64,000 bases of DNA from Metaphire vulgaris (GCA_018105865.1 CM030836.1:4921483-4985482), one strand, 5' to 3'. Positions 34,901 through 42,950 are shown, counted from the first letter of the stretch. Numbers and translations are program-made. The notes: a model not told the origin generated them from the letters alone.

Positions 34901-35266
34901 AAACGGATTTGAAAAAATCGCTCATTCCACCCCTAAATAGTTTTTCCTCGGTTATTCCACTCCAAACAATTTCATCATCGGGCAACATCTAAGCTCTGCT
35001 GGAAGCCGACGCCAAATGTCAATTCCTCTATAAGTCATGCGAATATAAATAGGCCTATCACTATTACGAAAACTGCCTAAAAAATTGATAGAATGTCATT
35101 CCTATGTACAGCATATTACTAGCAACATGAACTAAGGAAGTGTTATCATTATTACTCATTACCACGGAATCTTTTCGATCGTCGACTGCTTTACCTCGTC
35201 TGTTCCGTTGGAGACGTCGATAGAACAGAGAAAGAGAGTCACCAGTAAACAGACTGCTGTCTTCAT
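20008..35266 (-). CDS. Candidate secreted RFamide-type peptide precursor (5 coding exons, span)
   Basis: The coding exons are 35,195-35,266; 30,436-30,463; 29,782-29,868; 28,788-29,198; and 20,008-20,324. Phases match at every junction (0, 1, 1, 1). The 915-nt CDS gives 304 residues and a TAG stop. Residues 1-20 or so are a signal peptide. RDRKR at 40-44, GHRK at 65-68, KR at 71-72, RR near 107 and RDRR at 227-230 are convertase-type sites. NGKYMRF-G-R at 231-239 predicts an amidated NGKYMRFamide; a second candidate is the WYYIM-G segment (residues 60-65). Poly-Gln and acidic stretches resemble spacer regions of neuropeptide precursors. There is no cysteine after the signal peptide. I do not recognise the family. 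It ends in YMRFG, but lacks the paired C-terminal cysteines of luqin-type precursors. The model is inferred from splice signals, phase and content, with no transcript evidence. Confidence 0.62.
20468..20527. repeat. (GA)n microsatellite
   Basis: An almost pure GA run lies just downstream (upstream in plus coordinates) of the peptide gene's last exon. Confidence 0.95.
20930..21020. repeat. (GGT)n/(GAT)n low-complexity tract
   Basis: Imperfect GGT, GAT and GACGAC triplets. Translations are not meaningful. Confidence 0.85.
21102..21161. repeat. (CT)n microsatellite
   Basis: A pure CT run of about 30 units. Confidence 0.95.
21597..22130 (-). mobile_element. 5S-derived SINE, copy 4, interrupted by a hAT element
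   Basis: The minus-strand SINE body shares the GACGCAG...GCTTACGCCATTAATCTTGAG and TTTAGACCCGCGTTTTAC words with copy 3. It is split at 21,677-22,047 by a hAT-type element. Removing the insert and one duplicated copy restores colinearity with the other SINE copies. Confidence 0.75.
21677..22047. mobile_element. hAT (Charlie-like ends) MITE inside SINE
   Basis: The left end CAGAGTGTTTCCAAAGTACG followed by GTCCGCGGG is typical of Charlie-type hAT termini. The right end reads CTCTGGAGACCCTG. Flanks GCTTACGC (21,669-21,676) and GTTTACGC (22,048-22,055) agree at 7 of 8 bases. Confidence 0.78.
22131..23627. other. Non-coding, degenerate repeats, possible LINE debris
   Basis: 22,450-22,690 is a loose series of CTAACTTTG/GCAACTTT-like words. 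22,697-22,770 is (TA)n. At 22,783-22,870 a plus-strand string reads like a LINE C-terminus (YECETWTLKKKEW). Nothing else is identifiable up to 23,627. Confidence 0.4.
22697..22770. repeat. (TA)n microsatellite
   Basis: TA dinucleotide run with one short interruption (ACTTTA). Confidence 0.92.
23629..23990. mobile_element. hAT-like non-autonomous element (GGTGTCAAAC ends)
   Basis: The left end GAGGTGTCAAACTCATTTCG and the right end GGCCCACGGGCCGTATGTGT followed by GTGGCACCC resemble the common hAT termini GGTGTCAAACTCA.../...GTTTGACACCC. GGGCCGT words recur near the right end. No clear 8-bp duplication is seen, so boundaries are approximate. Confidence 0.55.
24690..25430. promoter_or_regulatory. 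CpG-rich island, possible promoter of unknown gene
   Basis: This is a CpG-dense block inside AT-rich sequence. It has two CACGTG E-boxes within 25 bp (about 24,944 and 24,965), a GACGTCATC CRE-like site near 24,820 and an inverted CCAAT box (ATTGGTTGAG on the minus strand, about 25,180). Short open frames run both ways; on the minus strand one begins MADDGAKAF and reaches a GTAACA donor-like site. It lies in the 8.5-kb fourth intron of the peptide gene model, so it may be an internal promoter. No product is recognised. Confidence 0.35.
25432..25560. mobile_element. Possible element start (ACTAGCTGT..CCCG type)
   Basis: AATACTAGCTGTCTTCCCGTC resembles the 5' start of a widespread invertebrate repeat type, ACTAGC...CCCG. 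No matching 3' end was located. Weak call. Confidence 0.3.
25590..25990 (+). mobile_element. LINE 3' coding fragment
   Basis: Plus-strand frames, with one stop, read TWTLLTSELRKLEAFHMRCQ, then SSRRLAIFGHATRLGETVPV, then a basic RRPGRPRKRWIDHIR block. This is the C-terminal series of the same broad LINE group as at 16,950-18,040 and 43,376-44,310. Confidence 0.8.
26177..26275. repeat. (GAT)n microsatellite
   Basis: GAT/GAC triplets with small interruptions. Confidence 0.92.
26390..26703. repeat. Long imperfect (ATC)n tract
   Basis: More than 300 bp of ATC/GTC/TTC triplets, including a sub-array of CATCTTTATCAT units (about 26,485-26,560). Asp-rich, Ile-rich and Met-rich frames on both strands are by-products. 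Confidence 0.92.
27000..27250. repeat. Degenerate AAAATTGCC-type tandem repeat
   Basis: From about 27,095 the plus strand repeats AAAAATTGCCAAAA-like words about a dozen times with variable spacing. It is preceded by CAGGGGCGTTATTTGGGG at 27,000, which resembles a hAT left end. A short (ATT)n at 27,256-27,277 follows. Confidence 0.6.
28193..28330 (-). mobile_element. LINE 3' end (same family as 63.06-63.48 kb)
   Basis: CTATGGCGCCACTATAATAA, GCACCAAATC-AATCCAAAT and GGGGGAAGCAATCTAAG match the 3' terminal region of the LINE at 63,072-63,200 in order and orientation. Only the non-coding tail is present. Confidence 0.72.
28788..29198 (-). CDS. Peptide precursor exon 4 (poly-Gln exon)
   Basis: Encodes residues 64-199, phase 1 in and phase 1 out. 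The acceptor is TGATTATTTCAG|TT and the donor AAAA|GTAAGT is near-consensus. The exon begins MGHRKDAKRFG, which carries two basic sites. It has PFPRRQAIV in the middle, a run of 13 Gln encoded almost entirely by CAA (28,893-28,935), an Asp-rich patch and a hydrophobic end, NLIDDFLQFLQM. Being 1-1 it could be skipped without frame loss. A hAT element ends 66 bp upstream of its acceptor (29,264). Confidence 0.62.
29264..29502. mobile_element. hAT-type MITE, 239 bp, perfect TSD
   Basis: GGAAAACG flanks both sides (29,256-29,263 and 29,503-29,510). The ends are CAGTGGCGTAAACCTGG and TTTCACGCCCATG. The left end and GTCAACATTGGGGGG-type body match the element at 42,498-42,950, so both belong to one family. 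Confidence 0.88.
29719..29760. repeat. (TA)n/(TTTA)n short microsatellite
   Basis: TATATA run followed by TTTATTTATATTTATA, in the intron just downstream of peptide exon 3. Confidence 0.8.
29782..29868 (-). CDS. Peptide precursor exon 3 (RDRKR site)
   Basis: This 87-nt exon covers residues 35-62 plus split codons (phase 1 in, 1 out). The acceptor TGCATTTTTCATCAG and the donor ACA|GTGAGT are both strong. The reading is FEDAYRDRKRFPSTSRFKTG then PMPGSWYY. RDRKR is a furin/convertase-type site. With the next exon it forms SWYYIMGHRK, where G before HRK could serve as an amide donor. Phase 0 is also open, but it would lead exon 4 into a stop, so phase 1 is preferred. Confidence 0.6.
30243..30286. 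repeat. Perfect 20-bp palindrome with 4-nt loop
   Basis: The left arm AATTTAACTGCCGGATCATG (30,243-30,262) and its exact reverse complement (30,267-30,286) flank TATC. It lies in the 567-bp intron between peptide exons 2 and 3. Confidence 0.95.
30436..30463 (-). CDS. Peptide precursor exon 2 (28-nt micro-exon)
   Basis: A very good acceptor (TTTATTTTTCTTTCTAG) precedes 28 nt, which are followed by GTAACT. It converts phase 0 to phase 1 and reads EHEIHSWLR plus the first base of an Asp codon. It is the only exon found that joins the signal-peptide exon (phase 0 end) to exon 3 (phase 1 start). That fit supports the gene model. Such a short exon needs transcript confirmation. Confidence 0.55.
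30822..31685 (+). mobile_element. hAT element with transposase remnant
   Basis: Inverted ends CAGGGCCGTTT and AAACGGCCCTG carry internal GTAGGCCCTGGGCAC words next to each end. Flanks CTCAGAAC and TTTAGAAC are similar at 6 of 8 bases. The body has the C-terminal part of a hAT transposase (next entry), so this is an internally deleted derivative. Confidence 0.82.
31111..31500 (+). pseudogene. hAT transposase C-terminal dimerisation domain, decayed
   Basis: The frame reads FPIVNIALRIYLSIFGTSCA, then GERSFSKLKLIKTYLWSTM, a TGA stop at 31,366, then in the same frame LSCLALLSVEKDLMRKM and FEDVASDFDNAKTRKF. GERSFSKLKLIK is the signature of the hAT C-terminal (Dimer_Tnp_hAT) domain, of the zinc-finger-MYM-type-1-like group. 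The stop replaces what is normally an Arg. The catalytic DDE core is absent. Confidence 0.88.
32102..33576. mobile_element. hAT element (GGGCCGCGACCC ends), with nested copy
   Basis: The left end CAGTGCTTCCCAAACTGTGG, followed by GCCGCGACCC, pairs with GGGTCGCAGTTCCAAAATGT...CCTG at the right. Flanks CTCTAACT (32,094-32,101) and CTCTAATT (33,577-33,584) differ by one base. A further GTGGTCGCAGGTCCAAAAGT word at about 33,072 suggests another copy end inside. Confidence 0.82.
32161..32667. mobile_element. Second hAT-like element nested in 32,102-33,576
   Basis: CAGTGCTGTCCAACCTTTTT followed by GCGGGCC is a typical hAT left end. The opposite end reads GCATGCGGCCCGCGGGCAGTG. Boundaries are approximate; no duplication is clear. 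Confidence 0.6.
33657..33835. mobile_element. hAT-type MITE, 179 bp, perfect TSD
   Basis: AATGTCAG occurs at 33,649-33,656 and 33,836-33,843. The ends are CAGTGGCGGCTCCAGG and TGGAGCTGCCACTG. It is the smallest complete element in the window. Confidence 0.9.
35195..35266 (-). CDS. Peptide precursor exon 1 (signal peptide)
   Basis: Encodes MKTAVCLLVTLFLCSIDVSN and GTDE (residues 1-24). It has a positively charged start, an 11-residue hydrophobic core and a polar Ser/Asp/Asn region suited to signal peptidase cleavage around residues 17-21. The donor GACGAG|GTAAAG ends in phase 0. The ATG lies one base after an acceptor-like TTTATGCAG, so a separate 5' UTR exon is likely. Another frame is open over the same bases, but it has no signal-like sequence. 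Confidence 0.65.
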
Positions 35267-36594
35267 CCTGCATAAACGTTACCAATATTAAACGTATATA
35301 GACCTATATTTCCGATTCGTCGGCATTTAATTCTTCCGGAACATTTTTCTCAGCACCGCTGCTAAGTTAGCGTCGGCGGAAATCGTCTCATGACTAACAA
35401 CACACAGCGGCCTTTTATGGAGAATTTTGGCACTCAGGCCTCCATTGTCTTAATCTGAGATATCTTTGGTATTTTAGGGTTCGTATCATTATATTGCTAT
35501 TGTGGCCATATACACTTAAACCAAGTTCTACATGCAGGTTTGATTAATGTCTAATCAGTTTCTTTATTTCACTCGCTTGTCTTAAGGATCAGGGGCTATT
35601 TATTGACAACCATTAGTCAGTTTCCAGTGATAATTATGAATGAAGCAGTTGGAATTCGCACCTCGCTCTCCCAACACGAATAGAATTATCTACGTCCTTT
35701 ATGAAGCTAGTCTTAATTATTTAATAAGAGCGGCGACGAGCGGCAAAGGCAACGGAAATGTCGACTTTATCATTTTCCAGCGTTTTGCAGGGATTCAGAG
35801 ATTCATACGGATGCGGATTCGACTCATTCTAGGGTCAACACGGTGCATACAGAGATCACGAATCAGCGAGTAAAGTCCCATAGGACAATTAGCGCAATCA
35901 GACCCTCTCCAGTTAAACCACACCATGAAGACGTCAGCGGTCAGCAGTCGACCGGTCAAGAGAAAGTCAAGAGTGCAAAGGCTGTATTCGCCAAATGGTC
36001 AACACACACTCACACGCATTCGTACAAACAAATGATAACCGGCACCGAAGAGAATTAGCGATTAAAACGCTCGCTGGTCAAAACACACACACACAATAAC
36101 ACAGATATACAGTGAAACATGCAGTCATATAAGATACGCAACACTACAGCAGATTAATATGATACGAAGCACATAGACATACATGAAACACCGCCATCTC
36201 AAATCCTGAAGTATTGCAGAACGAAAATTAAAACGAGTAAGCTTATTTGGAAAATACATAGGTCTATGTCTAGTCATGATTTACGCATTAGTATCGACGA
36301 ACGCGAATTAAAATGATTATTCGGAAACTCTGAAAAAATATGTATTCATGATCTACGGATCGATAAAGACTGGCCATACACATTACACACAGCTAGAAAT
36401 ATTAACTGTGCGAGAAATTAGAATCGCTGTTAAGATTGCCGTCTATGGACATTCACAATGAACTCTGTGAAACTAATTTATTTATTTATTTAGCTATTAT
36501 ATTGCGCCTAATCAATTAATGTTAGCAAGCGCATTACAATTAATGTCAATTATTATAAGCACAATTAAACAGATGTGCCTTCAACTGTTTAATG
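35267..36594. other. Non-coding, nothing identified
   Basis: No exon, element end or RNA gene recognised. Short (CA)n bits lie near 36,000 and 36,090. Confidence 0.4.
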
Positions 36595-36950
36595 CAATGG
36601 TTCACTCAACCCTCTTTGACTCGCAGACACTTTTGAAGTTCACAAATTTCTCGCGGACCGCCAGATAAATTGAGCAGTCATATGCTCCTAAAAAGCGGCG
36701 ATGACCTTTTTGTTCTTTTTTTGCTTGTCAGACTTTTTCACGTTAAAAATGCACAAAAACACACAAAATGTGTCGATAACCGTTTTGTGCTGATGACCTT
36801 GTTTTGCTCGTCGCACTTTTCAGATTTTTCACATGAAAAATATACGTCTAATACTGTAGTTCTTTACGTTTTTTCAGACCTCGCCGCGGACCACTAGACC
36901 CCCTCTCGCGGACCTCTTGTGGTCCGCGGACCACGGTTTGAGAACCACTG
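36595..36950. mobile_element. hAT Charlie-like MITE
   Basis: The left end is CAATGGTTCACTCAACCC and the right end GGTCCGCGGACCACGG followed by TTTGAGAACCACTG, the reverse complement of the classic CAGTGGTTCTCAAAC start. CTCGCGGAC words lie inside both ends. Flanks GTTTAATG and AACTAATG share 5 of 8 bases, so it is older than its neighbours. Confidence 0.72.
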
Positions 36951-37202
36951 AACTAATGTTCGACAAAAGGAGAGAATAGTTTTTAACGCTTGTACTGCAT
37001 TTACTGCATCGTTGCGAACTGGGAGTTATAAACATAGGCAACGATTTGAGACAGAATAGTGAGAATACTCAGTTGTATAGTCAGATCGTTGTATAGAGTC
37101 AAGTTCAGTCAACTCTACAGTCTACAGTGGTCAGTCTACAACCACCGTGGTCTGATCGACTGTCTGGCTACACGTTGTACCAAACGCCGCTTGGAACAAC
37201 TC

Positions 37203-37232
37203 AACTCTCTCTCTCTCTCTCTCTCTCGCTCG
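37203..37232. repeat. (CT)n microsatellite
   Basis: CT run ending in CGCTCGCTC. Confidence 0.9.
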
Positions 37233-37334
37233 CTCTTCGCAGTAGCAGAGCAGTCCCAAAGACATACATACTCTTATGCATGTATAATACTGCAGATCGA
37301 GGTACACATATTTTCATGCATTTTGACCAGCCAC

Positions 37335-37348
37335 CCTGTATATATATG

Positions 37349-37391
<43 letters not shown>

Positions 37392-37392
37392 G
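37335..37392. repeat. (TATATG)n microsatellite
   Basis: TATATG/TATATA alternation abutting the first unit of the 37,393-38,394 element. Confidence 0.85.
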
Positions 37393-38394
37393 ATACTAGA
37401 AAGATGCTCTCTTCGCTCGCGCTCGCTTCGCAGTGCAGGATAATACTAATTCAATACCTATACCTAATACCCAATCATTGAATTCATGCTGAACAACATT
37501 TCAATGACGTACTGTACATACGCCACCTAGCCAAGCTCTGCGCCACGTAATAATTAGGCCTATGTACGTTAAAATCACGCAACTTGACCATTGACGCTGT
37601 ACACGTATTTTTTGTGTACGTTAAAATTGCGCAACTTCCTCAAGCTTACGCCCACCAAATCGCGACGTTGTACATATTTGACGCTGCAATGAACAATTGA
37701 ACGTACGCTTCGTCAAACGCTTCTTCGACTAAACCGTTTGGTTACCAATAGCAACGTCGTCTTCGAACATCGCCCACCAACGCATCGCGACGTAAGGACT
37801 AAACCGTCTACCAATAGTCAACCAATCAGAACGCATCCAAATCGTAACAGAAATACAGAATAAGGATCTTAATATTATAGACTAGAAACTCGCTTTACTC
37901 GCAGTGCAGGATAATACTAAAACCTCCATTGAATTCATGCTGCTGAACAATGTTTCAATGATGTACATACGCCACATAGCCAGCTCTGACGCTGCAACGT
38001 CGCTTCGTCAAACGCTTCGCGTGGCCGTTCGCTTCACCCGTTCGCTTCGCGTGGCCGTTCGCTTCGCGTCACCGTTCGCTTCGCGTCGCCGTTCGCTTCA
38101 CGAGTTGTAATATGACGCTGCAATGTACGCTTCGTCAAACGCTTCACGTGGCTGTTCGCTTTGCGTGGCCATTCGCTTCGCTTCGCGTCGCCATTCGCTT
38201 CAGTGTCGCCGTTCCTTCGCGAAGCCTCATCTTCCAGAACGACCAATCAGAACGCCACCCAGCCAACCAATTAGAACGCTTGAAGGTAACAAATGAGAAC
38301 GTCATACAGCCAACCAATCAGAACACTTTGGAACCAACCAATCAGAACGCTTGAAGGTAACAGACATACAGAACAAGGATCTTAATATTATAGA
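37393..38394. mobile_element. Two tandem units of an unclassified element
   Basis: Unit 1 (about 37,393-37,880) and unit 2 (about 37,881-38,394) share the start ACTAGAAA...CGCAGTGCAGGATAATACTA. They also share TTGAATTCATGCTG..GAACAA, TTTCAATGA.GTAC and CATACGCCAC.TAGCC, and the end ACAGAA.AAGGATCTTAATATTATAGA. Head-to-tail copies joined end to start, with no target duplication seen, could be a rolling-circle (Helitron-type) or a microsatellite-targeting element. I cannot decide. Confidence 0.6.
37985..38220. repeat. GC-rich minisatellite, about 17-bp unit (GTTCGCTTCGCGTGGCC)
   Basis: The unit and its variants recur about ten times inside unit 2 of the tandem element; unit 1 has only a trace of it. 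Three frames on each strand stay open by chance. Confidence 0.8.
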
Positions 38395-38434
38395 TATATG
38401 CATATATTACTCTGGGTGGCTATATCATATATCA

Positions 38435-38860
38435 TCTGGGGTGGGACCGGTACCGGGCCGGGCCCTCAACGGGCCTCGAGGTACGGGCTAAAGCGCAAAT
38501 GTCCTACGGGCTACGGGCCTTGTACCATAGGCGCTAACAATATTTCTTTAATAAATTCAAGTTTATATTTGTTTAGTCTTGCCTTTTTCCTCCTCTTTTC
38601 CTAACAGCAACAAAATATTAATGTTCTATTCACAATTATATAATAGCTACATTGCTACAACTAAGCTGTAATAAAAATTGTAATTAGGGAACAGCTAAGG
38701 AAATAATTTTAAAAATATAATTAACGAAAATTATTTGATTTTGAGTTTACAAATGAATATTGTATGTAATATCGTGTTAGCAGATTATACTTTTATGAAA
38801 TTACCTTGCAGCCCGTACCTGGGCCGGGCGATAAGGTACGGGCTATATATATGCATATAT
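38435..38860. mobile_element. Element with GTACCGGGCCGGGCC ends
   Basis: GGACCGGTACCGGGCCGGGCC-like sequence at the left is answered by GCCCGTACCTGGGCCGGGCG at the right; TACGGGCTA words are at both ends. The flanks are near-direct repeats (ATATGCATATATTACTCTGG at 38,397 and 38,851), far longer than a usual duplication. Class unknown. Confidence 0.5.
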
Positions 38861-38899
38861 TACTCTGGCTCGGGCCTCATCATATATCATATATCAAAT

Positions 38900-40830
38900 A
38901 TCATATATCAAATATTTGATATTAGGCCTATATATTGGACAGTGGGCAGATAATTATCCGAGATAGTCCCGCTGTAGGTGGCTCTGCATGTCGACATATA
39001 TAGGCCTGAGCTGTACTGTCGGCCAAAGTACTCCGCCAGTTATCATTATAAGTTATCGCTGTAGATGCGCGTAAACTTACGCCGTAAAGCCGTAAACTGC
39101 ATGGATCTTAAATCTTTGCGATGCTATGCATGCCTCAGACGCAGCAGAGGGCCGGCAAGGGAGAGCTCTCCTTCCTCTCAATTTCCCCTCTTTCCATCCA
39201 TTATCCCGAGTTCTCCTTTGCATCTTCCGAGAGGAGAACAAAGAACTAAGGAAATCGCCGACAGAGGAACATAAAGAAAAGACGGCATTTGCTATGTATA
39301 TGCATATATGCACTGAAACGCAAGTGATTCTATTTCAGTGAAAAGGACTTCCGATACCATAATTAGTGCAGAAATGAAATGCGTCACTCGCGGCTTGTCC
39401 CAGCGGGGGAGGGTAAGACCGTGAACCCTGCGGGGGAAGGAGAAGATATAGGGAGAAATTTCATCTCCATGCAATTAAACACTCTTTTCAACTTACTCAA
39501 CAAGAAAACTGTGGTGTCTATCCCCCGCTGGCGCTGGAGAAAGCCAAAGCCCCCATTTTACGAATTTAGAAATATTTTCGATATCAGTCACCCAACTTTT
39601 AAAATACGTTGAAGATCGATCTTGTATTTCCACCGCATAGATTGCATAGGCCCTATTGATACGCAGAAGGACTCCTCGATCGGGCGATTATAGCCATCCA
39701 CAATACCAACTCCTGTGCAGCAACCATTGACAATTGGCTCTAAAAGTCGGAGCCACATTTTGCACCAACTTAATCACGATCCAGTGCTACAATTCCACCA
39801 AGGGTTTCAATAGATGATTAATTAAGTTGCCATTGGTACCGTCGTATCACGAAGTGTAGCGAAGAGAAACGGAGAAAAATGTTAAAACCGTAGATTTCAA
39901 ATACTCAGCTGACTATATAAATTTACGAGACTTTTGTTTACTTAGGCTACTTACTTACTTACTGATATAGTTCCCATCGTACGCATACGGTTACACTTCA
40001 GTGAAATAGACGGATCAATTTGAATACTCAAAACAACTTAGGACCTAACCGCTGAGAAATTTAATCAGGACTCGATTTCATAAATGCTCATAAAAATATC
40101 CAGCAGTAGCTGAATAAACTCTGATTCGCAGTCTTGTCTCTTAAGCAAACATGCCTTGAATTAGGCCTACTTACCACTATTACCACGAGAGCAGTAAAAT
40201 GTCTTTGACAATTCATAATTAGATCTTCATAATCTGAACGACTGCATAAAGTCACTGTTTAAATTTATCTAAATGCCGTTCAATGTATTCCATCAGCATT
40301 TAGGTAGGTCTACTGTAGGCCTGCACTCACTCATTTTGACTTGTTTACTACCATTCATGACCTTTCGTGGAGTTGTCTTTTCGAGTCTCTAGAGACGTTC
40401 AGAGAAAACGCAGCGCAGTTAGTTCTTGTCAGATACCAAGAAAACACTCCTTTTTTCACAGAATGAGTATTTTGAAACAAGTATTTTCATTCAGATTTCT
40501 AAGCAAAGATGCGTGAAGATATTTCGCTATAAACATGGAAGACAGAAACCGAAATAGGGCCTAATAGAAATCAGTCACATTTCGTAAACTGAATTATTAA
40601 ACCTATTTTGAAGAAATTGTTCAAAAGCAAAACAACAAGCTATAGCTTTTCTCGCAATACTGTAGACTACAAAGAGAGTAAATTATTGATAAATTCATTA
40701 TAGGCCTATGCTATTTAATGCTAATAAATGGAAAAATGCAACAAGTCTGAGTTTATGTGAAATAAAGTGCAACATTAGGTCTACTCTGAGTATTCGAGGA
40801 TTTTCGAATCGTAAACAATGAATTTTATAA
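38900..40830. other. Non-coding, nothing identified
   Basis: No gene or element ends seen. Short open frames at 39,065-39,612 have no family resemblance. TAGGCCTA-type words occur at about 38,930, 40,160 and 40,700. Confidence 0.4.
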
Positions 40831-40844
40831 ACAATGAATTTTAC

Positions 40845-41041
40845 CCGACAATCGTCCCTCGCAGTTTTGAGCACAAATCAATCGTCGCCAAGAGATTCCA
40901 GTTCTTCTCAGAAATCGTCCGCAGCCGGCAAAGATAGGAACCAGGAGAACTTCTTTGGCAGTAAAAACACCAGCCGCACGCCGCGTTTTATACTTTTTTG
41001 CCGCTCACGGAAAGCCGATCAACGGCTGCGGGTCGATTAGA

Positions 41042-41090
<49 letters not shown>
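40845..41090 (-). promoter_or_regulatory. Candidate TATA promoter and 5' UTR exon (minus strand)
   Basis: On the minus strand a (CGG)n tract (41,042-41,090) precedes GTATAAAACGCG (TATA box at 40,986-40,992). A start near 40,957 would give an exon ending at the donor-like TCGG|GTAAAA (40,845). The next coding exon on this strand is the signal-peptide exon at 35,195-35,266, which has an acceptor one base before its ATG. The link between the two is inference. Confidence 0.35.
41042..41090. repeat. (CCG)n microsatellite
   Basis: Nearly pure CCG/CGC triplets, the most GC-rich spot in the window. Confidence 0.95.
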
Positions 41091-41091
<1 letters not shown>

Positions 41092-41245
41092 ATTCGCTCT
41101 CTGCCGAGTAGAGTAGGACCAATCGCTATTTCGAAGCACTTCCTTCGATAGTCTGAATTGATTTGTAGGCGGTAATGAAATTTTACACAGCTTCTTTCGA
41201 GTTCTACAACTCAGAGGACTCGTTCGGCATTTGATATAATATTAA

Positions 41246-42185
41246 CACGTTGAACGCTAGGGACGTCAACTGACGTCCTTATTTTGGTTTCTCAGGGCGC
41301 TACGGACGTCATATGACGTCCTTTCAGTGCCAAATATTTTAGCTTGTACGGATCTTGGAATCATTCTTCTGAAGCTACTGAATGAGTGACCGATCAAGAA
41401 AAGCAAATTTTATAGAAAATGTATGAATATTTGTCCTATAAACACCTGTTCAAAAAACCACAATATACTCATGCTCCGCCGCCTCAATAAAGAAGCTCAA
41501 TTCGCTCCATGCTAATTACAATAGAAGTCTTGGTTTCACTTGAGATTGGCGCGCCGTCTAGTTGCAGGTGGACTAAATGACCAATCGTGTCGCCACATTC
41601 TACTGAAGAACGTCGATTGGCCTTCTAAAAGGCCCACCTTCTAAACCCCACGCCTCAGCTTCAATATGAATACCCCAAATAACTTGTATCACCATAGGCG
41701 CAATGCCGTCAGCGTTTTTGGACTAGAGTCACTAGATAATTGAGGTCCTTACTAAGGTCTTGGAATTTATATCGGCTATAGCGTCCATTTTGCCACAGTG
41801 ATGGCCAATTTTATTGCCTTGCATTCTTGACCCGTGACATTGATTGTTTTATCCAATCTCCATTGTTGAGATAACTACTAGTCCCTGACAAAGTCTACGT
41901 AGCGCGGTTATGGAGCACATTACAGACCACCTGCATTTTTTCGTATGAATTGGTGCATACCTGAGTAAAGAGAACATGATACTAGTAACAGATGGCCTGC
42001 CTCTGTTTCAAAATATATTTTCTTCTCTGAAGGCGTCTAACGTGATCGGGCCTTGATCTAACGGCTGTCACTCACTTCACGCATGATCGCACGCATTTTG
42101 TATAGGAACTGGAAAGCCAAGGAGGTCTTAGACTCTCGTCAATAGTATCCGCGCCTGACTTATTTAACAGGCCGCAGTCAACGTG
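41246..42185. mobile_element. piggyBac-type non-autonomous element, TTAA TSD
   Basis: The element is bounded by TTAA (41,242-41,245 and 42,186-42,189) with perfect inverted ends CACGTTGA/TCAACGTG. Just inside the left end are repeated GACGTC palindromes (GGACGTCAACTGACGTCC and GGACGTCATATGACGTCC). 940 bp without a transposase frame. TTAA specificity plus a C-start end points to piggyBac. Confidence 0.82.
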
Positions 42186-42497
42186 TTAATACAGCGTTTC
42201 AGTTGCAGTGCGGCTAATCCCCTCGTCGGACTCTATAAAGAGACGCGAAATAAACTTCTCAATCGACTCTAACCTCGTTCAGTCTATCGTCGATTAGAGA
42301 TTTCGTCTCCCTCGAAGGCAGTCAGCGTACATCGATGTGCTCAGTCGAAGGAAGAAGAGACGGTAGGCCTATAGTTATTATTCGAGAGATTCAATATAAC
42401 TGCAATTCAAGGTCCACTCGTCCGTTGTACGAGTTCTTTTCCTGGATGTTAACCATTGTTCCGCGTTCACTAGTAACGAGTCAAATGTTGTTTTTAG

Positions 42498-42950
42498 CAG
42501 TGGCGTAAACCTGGCGTCAACGTTGAGGGGGATAGAATAACCTTTCAAAAGTTGGTTGACCACCAGAAATATAAAAATCCCCTCCATTATGGGGGATATT
42601 GCATGTTATGGCGGGGACTTTAAATCGTCCATGAAATACGTTAAGACGTTAAGGGGTCGTCGATAAAGTCGGGCCTCCTTTCGTTCCCGAAAAAGTCTTG
42701 ACAAGCAAAAAAGGTCATCCTGATAATTTTCTATTTTTCCCTCTCCAGATACCATGAGAAGCAAAAAAGGTCATCCGAGAAATGAATAGATGCGGACTCG
42801 GCGTGATTCTGGCATCGACATAACATCATGGGGGAAGATAGAATTTTTTTTACCACATAGCTCAAAACATTGGAGGGATAATTGATACTCTGTCCCCGCC
42901 AACTAGTTATTGGGGGCGTTTCCCGCCGCTCCCCGTGTTTTACGCCCCTG
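42498..42950. mobile_element. hAT-type MITE, 453 bp, perfect TSD
   Basis: GTTTTTAG flanks both sides (42,490-42,497 and 42,951-42,958). The ends are CAGTGGCGTAAACCTGG and TTTTACGCCCCTG. It is the same family as 29,264-29,502. The internal segment AGCAAAAAAGGTCATCC occurs twice (42,703 and 42,752). Confidence 0.9.

Noticed and set aside
39065..39612. Small overlapping frames on both strands
   Set aside because: No domain, no splice sites and no compositional support.
40834..41040. Plus-strand 68-codon Ser-rich frame
   Set aside because: No homology; it overlaps a minus-strand TATA-like promoter and stops beside the CCG tract.
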